A stretch of 64,000 nucleotides of DNA from Azadirachta indica (lineage: Eukaryota > Streptophyta > Magnoliopsida > Sapindales > Meliaceae). The notes under the pieces were generated by a model, which was not told the DNA's origin, ran no database searches, and saw nothing but the letters and a program-made list of their open reading frames with translations. The DNA lies in contig CM040446.1 of NCBI GenBank assembly GCA_022749755.1, positions 14,594,367-14,658,366 on the forward strand. Reading direction: 5' to 3'. This document shows, piece by piece, positions 27,198 to 39,132 of this stretch. A program made the position numbers and the translations under genes. How positions within the stretch are numbered: position 1 is the first letter of the stretch; each line of letters opens with the position of its first letter.

Positions 27198-28602
27198 CAC
27201 GTGACCTGACTACTTGTCACACAGCAACAGGGCACGTGCATTGCCCACAACTCACGTGACCGTCCGGCACGTGCTCTCATATTATCGTAAACTGTAAAAG
27301 GACCGTATACTTGCTCTATCAGTATTCGGCTGAAAACTGAAGCATCCCAGAAAGGGATTACGCCGTGGATTCTCGCCACGTGGCATCGGCACCGTCAGTT
27401 TTGGCTTTTGACACGAGCGAAGCAGTCACATGGGTTGCTGACACCACCCCCCACCCCCTATCACGTGCAAGTTGGACCCCACACATGCAACATTCAGTTA
27501 AATAACAAAAATAAAAACGTATAATAATATTAAACCCAAGAAAAAAAAAAAAGAAGAACTCTCTCTGATAAATGAAAACCTCCACGCCAAGCAATGACCC
27601 GGGTGCCTTCTCTTTTTCAGGCTTTCCGTTTAATACAAGCCAAAAAATTAGAAAAAAAAGTAAAAATAAAAAATAAATTTCTAAAATACTGAAAAATCAC
27701 ACACACACGTACACACACTTACGTTGGAGAAGATAAATATCTTACAGCAATAAATAAGAACAATAACACCTCATCCGTTGTTTGAAGAAAACTCGCATGG
27801 GGATTGGTGTAATCAAACCGAGAGGCCATTTAATCAGTCATCACTACTAGATGCTTGACACGTGGTGACACACTGACATTTAACGGCGGTTCCAACTCAC
27901 ATGCAGTGTTATATTCATGCATATTTGTTACGCCAAACCACCGTGCAGGGTTGTAAAATTACAACGTAAATTCAATGGTCTGTATAATCCTACGTGGCAA
28001 GTTGGGTAAAAAGTGAAAACCAAATTGGCAGTTTGCTCTGTAGCAGGGGGACACGTTGGGGGAGATCCTGACCGTTGATTTCATCGAGTTGAGCTGTAAC
28101 CGTCGTGCTTAAAAGTGGGATTTCATTATAATAAACTAATTAACAGGGTAAGAAATTATTATAAAAAAGTTTTAAAAAATAGTGAATATCAGAGAAAAAG
28201 AAAAAAAATAATAAAGCGCAATCCCCGAGGAAAATAAAAGCAGAAGAATCGGGCTGTAAACTTGGACCCTAATGCACAAGCCTCAGCGGCAAACCTGCTA
28301 GATCGGTTCTTATGGAGTTGAATTTGAACCCTTAATCTCCCCTAATCATTAATTAATTAATTTGTTAATTACCTGTTTACCCAGTTATCCAATTAAAAAA
28401 TTGTGCTACATTAGTTGTTAACCCTTTAAGTCACGTACACAGCGAATAGGAGGACACGTAGGAATTTACCATATTGTCCAAGTCGGGGACTGTTATTTGC
28501 AAGGAACATAAATAATGATTGTGTGTAGTACGTGCAGCGATAATTGTTGTATAACCGGATTATCATAATCATAATCATAATCATAATCATCGTCATCACG
28601 TG
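27198..28602. promoter_or_regulatory. cluster of eight CACGTG G-boxes
   Basis: CACGTG occurs at 27198, 27233, 27253, 27268, 27377, 27462, 27859 and 28597, four of them within 76 bases. Several further ACGTG or CACGT words lie between them. G-boxes and ABRE-type sites bind bZIP and bHLH factors in light and abscisic-acid responses. The cluster ends about 0.7 kb before the GATA9-like start, so it is most likely part of that gene's upstream control region. Confidence 0.55.
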
Positions 28603-29327
28603 CAGTCAATTTCATTTCTGAAACAATGTGGGGGGGCCAGTCCCTGAGCTGAAACCAAGACCCAAATTGACAATTTAATGGGTCTTGTGAAGAAGGTCTG
28701 GAGTAAATGTGTTTTTAACAAATATATCATAGTTTATTGCACAGCTAATTTGAACATTTCAACTGTTTTGATCGACTAACAAGGGATGAATTGTACCCAT
28801 TTTATCCAGATTTGGATGTTGACTAATTTATTTATTACCCAATAATTTTTTTTGGCTTATCTCAGTCAAGTTTACTTACGTCAAAAATTTGAAGTCACCT
28901 TCTTAACCTAAAAGGGATACAATTGGTAAACCAAATATTAAAAGTCTCCAAAAGCAAAAGGGTACTAAAGTAACTTCGAACAAGATTTTCCTTTAATTCA
29001 ATTAAAGCCTCTTTAATTATAATTTATAATAATTTATTTCCACTTTTATTTCTTCCTCCAAAACTTTTTTTTTCAAAAAAAAAAAAAAAAAAAAATTTGT
29101 CCTCGTCAAAATCCCCCATTTTAGCTGTCCGCCTGTCCCCTTCAAACGCAAATAAACCCTCTCTCTCTCTCTCTCCGCAAAACCACAACTGCTCACACTT
29201 CTCCTCATCACATCCTTCCAACTATCACTCTGTTGTCCCCTTTCCTAATTTTGCTGCCTTAACGTGAACTGACAAAAGAAAAAAAAAAAAAAAAAGAGAA
29301 AAGAAAAGAAAAAGAAGAACTTAAGTT

Positions 29328-30703
29328 ATGGAAGCACCAGAATTCTTTCAGGGAAACTATTGCTCACTATTTTCAGCTGAAAAGCACCACCCTTTTGATT
29401 CTAAGACTAACGGCGGTGACCATTTCATTGTTGAAGAGCTCTTGGATTTCTCCAACGAAGACGCTGTTGTTACTGACGGTGGTGCTTTTGATAACGTTAC
29501 TGGAAATTCTACGGATTCTTCAACTGTGACTGTGGTTGATAGCTGCAATTCTTCGTCGTTTTCCGGGTGCGAGCCCAACTTTGCCGGTGATGTGGGGTGT
29601 CGGAATTTTTCTGACGGTCACTTCTCTAGCGACCTCTGCGTGCCGGTAATTCTTACGTACAGATAATTCAATAACGTTAATTTAAATTTCAGATTATATT
29701 ATCATATTATATACAGTGAATCAACGTTATTATTATTATTATTATTATTTTTTTTTAGGAAAATTTATATTTTTTATACTCACAATGTTCAACAACTCTG
29801 CATGACAATTTGCAGAAAACAATTTGTACCGTAACCACAGTTTCTTTATCAAAGAAAAATAAAAATAAAAACCTCAAATAGCTAATATTTGATCTTTTTG
29901 ATTGTTTTCAACAGTACGACGATTTGGCTGAGCTTGAATGGCTGTCGAATTTCGTGGAGGAATCATTCTCCTGCGAGGACCTGCAAAAGCTCCAGCTGAT
30001 ATCGGGCATGAAAGCCCGGTCCGACGAGTCATCCGAAACCCGCCAATTCCAGCCAGAGCTCAACAGAAATAACGATAGCAGCCATATCAATATTAACACT
30101 AATCCTAACAATCCGATATTCCACCCGGAAATGGCGGTCCCAGCCAAGGCCCGCAGCAAGAGGTCCCGGGCAGCCCCATGCAACTGGGCCTCCCGCCTTC
30201 TCGTCCTCAGCCCCACTAGCTCATCTTCCGAGCCCGAAGTTATTGCCACTGCTCCGCCACCGCCACCACCCCCAAGTTCCGGTAAGAAAACTGTTAAAGC
30301 CGCTGGCTCGAAGAAAAAGGAAGGCGGTGATGAAGGAAACGGAGAAGGCCGGAAGTGTCTGCATTGCGCGACGGATAAGACGCCGCAATGGCGGACGGGG
30401 CCTATGGGACCGAAGACACTTTGCAATGCTTGTGGAGTGAGATACAAGTCTGGGCGGCTGGTTCCAGAGTACCGGCCGGCAGCTAGCCCGACGTTTGTCC
30501 TTACAAAACACTCAAACTCGCACCGGAAGGTGCTTGAGCTGAGGCGTCAGAAGGAGATGCTAAGGGCCCAGCAGCAACAACAGCCGCAGTTTATGCACCA
30601 CCACCATCACCATCATCATCAGAATATGATGTTTGATTTATCCAACGGCGATGATTACTTGATTCACCAGCACATTGGCCCCGATTTCAGGCAGCTTATA
30701 TGA
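29328..30703 (+). CDS. GATA transcription factor, GATA9-like
   Basis: Exons 29328-29645 and 29915-30703; 368 residues. An acidic N-terminal region ([14 protein letters not shown]) and the conserved [20 protein letters not shown] block precede a basic segment ([18 protein letters not shown]). One plant-type GATA zinc finger follows: C254-x2-C257-x18-C276-x2-C279, with the following [16 protein letters not shown] basic tail. An oligo-histidine run (eight His) and the C-terminus GPDFRQLI follow. The x18 loop and overall order place it in plant subfamily A. The WASRLL block, CLHCAT finger and DFRQLI end recall Arabidopsis GATA9. It should bind WGATAR sites in the nucleus. The start is the first ATG in frame, preceded by a purine-rich leader. 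Confidence 0.92.
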
Positions 30704-33245
30704 TCTCGTGGATGCTAGAGTAGGAAAGTTCTGGTGGAGTTTTTAATTTTCGAGGTTACGTTAGAGGCGAAATTCGTTAGTGAATTGAATTTCCTGAATT
30801 TTCTAATTTTCTTTTTAGGGAGTAATTTTTTCCCAACTCTTTTTGAATTTTGGTAGACTCTTTAATTAATGTTCTCTTATTTTTGCCATTTTTTTTTTTT
30901 TTTCTGGCTAATTCTGGAAACCAAATTTTTCATAATTCAGGTACTCTTTTTTTTTTTTTTTCTCTCTTTTACTTCCATTTGCATTTTTTTTTTTTTTTTT
31001 TTTTTGTAGTTCTCTTGCATGAGAAGTATCGTGATCACATTGCTAGGCTTGTAACTTGAAAGTGGACAAGAAAAGTACTAAAGAAACCGTGTTGTAAATA
31101 ATAGTACTGCGTGAAAAAATTGGTGCAATTGAACTGTCTAGTTTTGGGCAAAATTAATTAAGGTCATACTCTATAATTGGTTCATTGCTTGAAATCCTGC
31201 ATACATATATATATATATATATATATATGCGCCAAACTTTGCCCGTTACATGTTCGACAAATTTTTTTTAAGAAATTACATAATTTCGAAATCCTGATAT
31301 ATATATATATATATATATAAACGATGAGAAGTATATGTATATATATGTGTATACATATATATATATATATACCTATAATGGTGACAAGTAGTGTGGGTGA
31401 TATATATAGATGAAAATAGAAGCGCGTGAAGGAGACGATTAACGGCAATATTACATTAATAATCAGCATGAATTTCAGTGAAAACGATCTGGTGTGTAGC
31501 CGGTGGTGAGGATATATTACCCAAATTGCAGAGAATGTTAGAACTTAGAATGCCGATTCCTTTTAACAGAATTTTTGCATCGTTTTCTGCTACCTGAAAC
31601 CCAGTTGGGCGATTAATCGTTAACGTACGTATATAATATATAAATATAAATATAAATATATATATATATAAAAAAATTAAAATTATTATTATTATTGTTA
31701 TTCTAGCTCGCATAAGTTTGCTAACTCCTTTCTCGGCGATTTCGATAAAATTAGTATTAAGAAAATGCAAATTATTGTTTGAGTGTAAAGATTTTCCTCA
31801 CCTCCATGCACTCCACGCCACCACGTGAAGGCAAATGATTCCATTTCACTTAAACACTGAAACCATGCATGCGTATATATTTTCCGTAAATTAAACTTGC
31901 AAATATATTAACCATTTAGTTAATTAAAGAGAAATATGAACACAAATGAAGTGAAGTAAAATTAAATTTATATTGGATGGTCTATAGATAGAATCAATTA
32001 AATTTTGTTAAAAGCTAGCAAACATATCTTGTTACACCATGTGAGTGAAGATTGAGATGCTACTTCTTGCTGCAGAGACAAGATATATATATATATATAT
32101 ATATAAGAGAATAATGCCATGATTTGATTTTAACAAGTAATATTCCTTATGGGTAAAATGAAAATTAATAAGTTCTAATTTATATGTATAGTTGACGATG
32201 CCACTGTATGTATGCACGATCCTAGGCAACGCTAATCCATAGGTGATAGGCCTGTTCTTTATTTATTTTCTATATATATATTTATGTATATTGTTCGCAT
32301 TATATTATATATAAAATGAATTGATTAATAAATTAATAATGTAATTGTAGTTCAAATAATTATGATTCTTTTCTAAAATTAAATATTACCATTTCCGCAT
32401 CTAGTGTCTGCTTCTTTTGATGCATTTTCTTTTGTCTGATTTGATAAACAACTCAAATTAAATTATTGAAAATAAAAGAAAAAGAGGTAGTAATGGCAAC
32501 AGCAAAATCGAGAGTGGAAATTAATATTTACCAGAGTAGCGTAGTCGTAGATTTATACGGGTTAGTATAATATTAGTAATTATTAATTATTAATATTGTG
32601 AGTGAAGGCGAAGCGAGGTTTGCGGTGGTCACATGCCTTTTCTTCCATGCCCTCATCCTCACCTCTCCTCTCCTCATGCAGTAGTTGTAGTACTCATCAG
32701 TCTCTCAGTAATTATTAATTTTTTAATTACTTAATTAATTAATTATGTTCATGATTATTGATGATGCCATCAGAAACACAAACCACACACACGTTTGTAC
32801 ATGTTCTTACCAGTATAATATATTTACTGCTAAAGCTGCAAGTTTTATTAAATGTTAATTATCATACAGTACTGCTAGAAATAATGTGGCTGGCTTTACA
32901 TGAATATGCATTGACGACATAAACTAATTAACAATTTTTCTTTTTAATTAATTTGCCTTGCAATGAGATAATTAAGCTCTATCGGAACATATTATTATTG
33001 TTATTAATAACTGCTTATCATAAATAATTGAAACAGAAATTAAGGAAACAAAAAACATATATGACATTAGTCACTAATTAAGAATTGGTAGTCTCATGCG
33101 CACAGCACGTGCAATCGCGTGTGTCTAGGTCTAGCTAAGAGAGTTGAGTTTGATTAATTGTATTGTATATTATGCATGATAAATTAAGCAGGTATATAAT
33201 TTTATTTTATTATGTAATTAATCTTGTTGTTTTGTTGCCAACTAA

Positions 33246-33287
33246 TAAAATAAAATAAAATAAAATAAAATAAAATAAAATAAAATT
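33246..33287. repeat. (AAATA)n pentanucleotide array
   Basis: About eight near-perfect copies of AAATA. Confidence 0.9.
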
Positions 33288-33761
33288 TGCAGCAGCTGTG
33301 AGTGTGTATTATATAATAAAATTAATGCAAATGGACAGTAGTATTCTAACTCTGCAAAGATTCTCAAGGAGTACAACAGTTGAATTAATATTTTGTATAT
33401 AATATATTAATAAATGATAAATATAACACAGCATGTACATAAGCAAAATAATGTATATAGCCAGTCAATTTGGAGTTAAAGAAATTGGGGGATGATTTTG
33501 GAATTCAAAAGGGTGGCTAATAATAATAATAATAATAATAATAGAAGAGAAAGAGAAATAAAAGTTAAAATGGAATAGAAAAGAAATAGGATGGGATTCC
33601 GTGATTCCATGCATGGAGGGATGGATGCTTCCATGTTCATCTGTAAAGCTAATGTCTCTCCTTGCACAAACCACTTCACCTGACACTGACCGACTTGTTC
33701 TTGGCTTGCCAGCCTTTCTTATTATAATTTATTAATTTATGTATTTATGTATTTATTTATT

Positions 33762-33811
<50 letters not shown>
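33762..33811. repeat. (TAC)n microsatellite
   Basis: About 16 copies of TAC in a row, ending in an imperfect unit. Confidence 0.92.
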
Positions 33812-35058
33812 TACTACTTTCTTCTCAATTGAATTGCCCTAACATGGTAACCAGTGAGTCTCCATTTTAAGAAACCTGAATTTGTTCAAAGTAGCGATCG
33901 TGTATGTATTTAATGCTCAAAGTTCAACCCCGGCCCATTGTAAGTTTCCGTTTCAAGCTTCCACTTCATGCATGCACCCACGAAACTTGAGTAGTTAATG
34001 TAGAAATTAATACTACAGAGAGAGAGAGAGGGAAGAGTATGGAGAAGAAAGGCCCACATGGCAATATATGTATATGTATATGTATATGTAGTTATAGTTA
34101 TAATGGAGACATGGGCGCCATAGACGGAGTCTTTTTTTCAAAGATTTGGGAGACATTGAAGCATTATCTCATCAACCTACCCACTTTCTCACGTGCTCTT
34201 CACGTTCCCCCACTTTGAGGCCATTCAACTTCCCACCTCAGCCTTTCCCTTATTTTTCAAGTTTCTTTCAATGCTTTAATACATCACCCTCACCCAACTT
34301 CAAGACTACAGAGATGTATGAATATGAAAGATGGGACAGATAGAGATTTGCTATTTCATAAGGAATACAGGCATTTTCTTAATACATAACAAAATTTAAC
34401 TTTTTATGTTGCAATGATCTCAATATCAAACATACTTATACCCCTGTAGTAGTAGAGTTGTAATATTTCTTATTGCATGCTTTGTGTTCTAGATTGTGAA
34501 ACTTCTCATTAAAATTATAAAAATTTCGCATACCAAATTCGTCGACAAATTAAATACAATATAATGAGAAGTAGAAGTCTAGCGGCTAGCATGACTTCAA
34601 CCCGTTCATGACATCCACAATACAAGACAAATAAATAATTTTGTTAGTCAAAGTCAACAAGGCTAAAAAAGTTGCCTATGACCTAGTTGGGAGCTTTTTC
34701 TTTGACTACGACAATGAGAGGTGAGCAAATGAAAAATGGAATCACATGCCCACAACACCAGAGCAAAGCCTAAACTAATGCAGTGAAACAATATGTAATT
34801 GAATCATTCAATTACTTTGAATTTATATTGAACTATCATACTCAAAATTTTGATGTTCAGATTCAAAATTCTTGAATTTAAAATTTTACGAAATTTCAAC
34901 AACTCATGCCAACAATTAAAAAGTTGAGAATTTTAATTGTTGCAGCTCTATGTGTCTCCTTCATACAACACTGTCAAATAACTCCCAACCGATAATGAAA
35001 GGGACATCACAAGAAGGAGCAGCATTCATCCATCAACCACCATCTTATTACAGCCACC

Positions 35059-37901
35059 TTATCGCGGCACGCTGAGCCCCATCTCTGTATGATATAGAAA
35101 AAAAAGAAAGGACAATTTAGTTAGAGCATTAATTTGGTCTCGCAAACAAAACAGATTTCTCAAGTCAAATAGATTGTTAAAAAGCCACTTGCTATTGAAC
35201 AATCAACTAAGTCACATCGTGTTATAGAAGTCAACTGAAACAGATTTAAAATTTTATTGCTTGATGGCTCTTCATATAATATAAGATAGTTAAGTAGTTG
35301 CCTTTTCATTACTATGACCGAACAACCATAAGGTGAAAACTTGGCAATAAAATAACAAGTAAACCTCCTTGACCAAGATTCATTCATTAAGAAACAAACC
35401 ACCAAGGAAAGAAAAAACACATTAGAGAATACTCGAGGAAAACGAAAAAAAACAACACACACACACGTCAACTAAGGTATGAAGTAACAACCAAATAACG
35501 CAGAACATGAACCAATAACAGCCACAAGAGGGCATAGACAGAAAACTTGCAACAACTCCGTCCGAGTCATGATGAATTGGGAACAATTGCTATATTTCCA
35601 AGATACAATTCAATCCCCATATTGCCCTTAACTGATTTGAAAAGCTAAAATCTTACATTTTGGAAAAATTTTCATTGAGATACTTGATCTTGTGTATAAA
35701 CAGGTAAAAACATGGCTAAGTTTTGGTTTCTAACACTATTTTAAACAAGAACATAATGTCAATTTTTTTTGTATTTCACAATTATAAACTTTCATAAAGT
35801 TATTCGAAGGGAGTCGAACTCTTTTTCAGGCTTAAGGCTTACACAATGTCTTCAAGACGTGAAGAGTCCCTAACAGGAAGACTCCAACCATAAGTTGTCA
35901 CTCCAACAGAACTCAAACAACTTTAATTTCTTCTATATTGTAATTGATTAAAATACTAATACTTCTAAACCCAGAAAAGCGTAATCAGAGTTATTTTTCA
36001 GTTACTAATACCAACTCTGCTGTTACACATCGAAAGACATGAAAGAACGGTTGCTGGAGTTTTGAATAATATGAGAATAATTTTCTAGATCTCTTCAGAA
36101 GTCTGCAATTTCATCTCCAAGAAAAATTCAATAAGTCATCCTTTACTAACCATATGAAAAGAAAAATGAAAGTGGAAAAGCCCCTTTGTAATTGAGATTA
36201 AAATAACAATGGGGATAGTTGCTTCCTTCCATTTGCCTAATTGCTTATAATTATAAGAGAATTGTGCAGATGGTAAAACCCAAAACACTGGAGTCCGCAC
36301 GTAATCCATACAGCTTTTACCCATACTTCAAGATGATAAAATTTGTAGATTATCCTCCTTAAGCCTTGTGTTATAAACTTCTATCAATTTAATTTATATA
36401 AGAAATAAAGCTTATAAAATATATATACAAACACATAAAGACTCAAAGGAATCTCTCTCACTCTCTCTGTAACTTAGTAAAACTTATGAACTCAATAACT
36501 GAAAATATCAAGAGAAACATATATACAAAGAACACACACTGTGTGTCGACCACATAGATAAGATACTCTTGGCTTCCCATTTCCAGAAAATCAACATATT
36601 CTTCATAAAAGAGAGAATGGCAATTGCATGGCCCAAAATAGACAATTATTGAAAACATGCAAAAGCTAAAATAGTCCGGTGATGTTAAAAATTTCTGCCA
36701 TTAACCACAAGCATCAAATAGAAAGGATAAACTACTTCTTGTGGTTGTGATAATACAGTTAATCAGGAATATTTGGCATCTCGTGCAGCTTGAGAAACAT
36801 CCCAAGAGGAAGTCAAATGTCCTAGAATACTCTTACTATCAAGCTCCCAGGAAGAGAGGAGGGCCGCATAGCAAAGGAGAACCTAGTTTGCATGCTTGTA
36901 AGAATACACTTAATATCATGTTCCTCAAGTTTTCTAATTTCCATCCGTCCCCTCTCGGATCCATCCTATCAGGAGAGACATAAGAAAATCAAGTGATTTC
37001 TAACACACAAAGTTAGAAACAGAACAGCCAATCCTTCTCATATGATACATCTATTACCCAAACGTTCCGTTGTACAACATAAATCAAACAGTGACAAAAA
37101 ATTCCATAGCTTTGCCATATTCCTCAGGTATTCATCAATCCCATTTTCCAAGCTAGGCATTCAAGCATTTCAACAGTCACTAAATATGTAGTCTATCCTC
37201 AACTTTTATCAGCAAGACAACAACACAGAACATAACTTTCTTATTCCGTTTTCCTAATTTACTTGGCAATGTTCAAGAGTTTCATGGGCTGGAGAAATTG
37301 TTCAACTAAGAATAGGTAAAACTGAAAAAGCTTGACTATTAATCTCATCTGAAGTTTGAAAATAACAGAAAAAAAAAAACATTTAAAGGCTGATAACCAT
37401 AACATTCAATTCAGAGTAAAAAGTTGCTTACAGAAACAAAACACACAAGATTTGAGATTATCAAACTCCTGGATTTGCACTGCAAAGCATACCCTGAGAA
37501 AACGATCTCGAACTTGTTGAATCAACACCGAGGCACGAGGTTAGCCTAGCTGAAGAAACTGCTGAGTGAAGAGGAAGCAGAGACTGAAGACAACCCAATT
37601 GAGGAAAAGACCTGAAAATTAATTAAGAAAAAAAGGCTCAACTTTCGAAAATTTTACAATTTGAAGACGCCCAACTAAAGAAAATGACCTGAAATACAAG
37701 TTCTAAGGTCGAAAGTTAAAGAATTTGAGAAAATTGAAATGGGCATCAAATAATCTTATAAGGAACTTACCTTGAGAATGTGGGAGAAGGACGAGTTGAG
37801 AGGAGAGAAGGTGAGGGGTTCGGTTTAAGCGTAGGTTTGGAGACGGTGGATTTAAGAAGGAAGTGAGTTGATCTTGATAGAGCTCTGTAACGAGAGGCCA
37901 T
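35059..37901 (-). CDS. NUCLEAR FUSION DEFECTIVE 6-like organelle protein
   Basis: Exons 37771-37901, 37493-37611 and 35059-35084 give 91 residues. The N-terminus (MASRYRALSRSTHFLLKS) is rich in Arg and Ser and lacks acidic residues, as a mitochondrial presequence would. The core LGCLQSLLPLHSAVSSARL then LTSCLGVDS and SRSFSQ is the signature of the small NFD6 family. The spliced form ends EMGLSVPR, a family C-terminus. Reading through the second donor instead gives GMLCSANPGV and a stop (TGA at 37461-37463), resembling the other family ending. NFD6 is needed for polar-nuclei fusion in Arabidopsis. Its molecular job is not established. Intron 2 is about 2.4 kb. Confidence 0.85.
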
Positions 37902-39132
37902 TTTGGAGAAGCGAAGCAAGACAATATTAAAGTTAGGGTTTTGGGATAAACAGCACCAGACAGAGAGGAGGAATTTGGGGGGTTTTGAGGGGTTTTACAT
38001 TTTCGTTAGGAAACTTACCAATTGGCCATATGGCGGCAATTAACTTTGTCCAAGTGGAGTGTACAACTCCATTCAGCACTAATGAAATACTGTTGAAGGG
38101 ATTTACTACAATAATATAAATAAGGAAAAAGATTGCAAAAATATTTTACTGTATATTTTAGTTATCCATTTAGCTCTCAATTTGTTAAATAATTTGTGTT
38201 CAAAATAACTATTAATTTTCTTCCTATGCATTTCTCAATATGATAGAAAAACTTGAAATATTAGAGATATAGAAAATGACCTTTTCTTTTTTCAAGTTCA
38301 ACATTAAATGTCTCAAATTTTATGTAAATTTCATTACCAAGTCCACCTTATGTAAAATTCAGTAAGTATCGTTCTGCAAATTTCATATAAATTGCATTTG
38401 CGATAAATTTAGCTTTTCATGTTTAATCCCAAGATTTGTGGTCATTTGTATTAGATGCATTGACGTACATGTATGATATATCACTAAGTAATTTTTCTAA
38501 TCTACAAAACAAAATTAATAATACTTGACCGAAACAAATCTTAAAATGCAAAACAGAAGCAAATGGCAGACAAGTTACTGTTATATCCATGGAACCTGGT
38601 ATTTCAAGGACAAAGAGAATTATTGACATCAGAGGTAGAGTGAATACAAAATGCTATTTAACAATCTGCAAAATTCCCTTCAAAAGTTTCAAGCATTCAC
38701 ATATGTTTCGATACACCAGACAATAACAGAGCATTAGAATGAAGATCAAGCGTGGAAGGGAAACCTAAATTCTAATACATACAAATAGGAAGCATGGTAA
38801 ATGTGATTCACCAATTATCTATCCTCTCGTCAATAATTTGTGTAAAAGTGATCTGAGTTCTAAGGTATTATTGTTAATCCAAATAAACTACTTTTCTCCA
38901 AGTGAAAAATACAGAAACCCCCGCTACTAATTGTACTGTGGTATAAAGCACCGTGATCACATTTATTTGGCTGGCATAAAGGAAAGAAGCCTTTTCCATG
39001 AGAAAATGACAAGAGAATAGTTGTCATTGAGCAAATGAATAAGCAACTCAAGAGAGTAGTCAAATGATCGTCGTTCTTTTAACATTGTCATTTGAAAGAT
39101 TTGAGCAAAAAGTCCTCCCTACTTCAAAAATG
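37902..39132. other. spacer between the NFD6-like and PTH2 genes
   Basis: Contains the promoter of the NFD6-like gene, next to 37901, and the 3' end of the PTH2 gene, next to 39133. No other feature was recognised. Confidence 0.5.

Larger units (their letters stand above)
25176..29327. other. spacer and GATA-gene upstream region
   Basis: No coding exon was found. It contains two diverged copies of a short repeat (25331-25379 and 26258-26309), a cluster of CACGTG boxes (27198-28602), an ATAATC tandem repeat around 28561-28590, a poly(A) stretch near 29077-29095, and a CT-rich run near 29159-29176 that is probably in the GATA leader. Confidence 0.55.
30704..35058. other. AT-rich spacer with many simple repeats
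   Basis: The first 300-400 bases with T-rich runs are probably the GATA 3' UTR. The rest has TA tracts (31203-31226, about 31299-31317, 31355-31370, 32084-32104), an AAATA pentamer array (33246-33287), an AAT array (about 33519-33542) and a TAC array (33762-33811). No exon could be supported. Confidence 0.6.

Noticed and set aside
29908..30447. 179-codon open frame antisense to GATA exon 2
   Set aside because: It is a shadow of the GC-rich GATA coding exon, with no recognisable domain and no supporting splice or start context.
31182..31469. 95-codon minus-strand frame
   Set aside because: Made of Ile/Tyr repeats translated from TA microsatellites.
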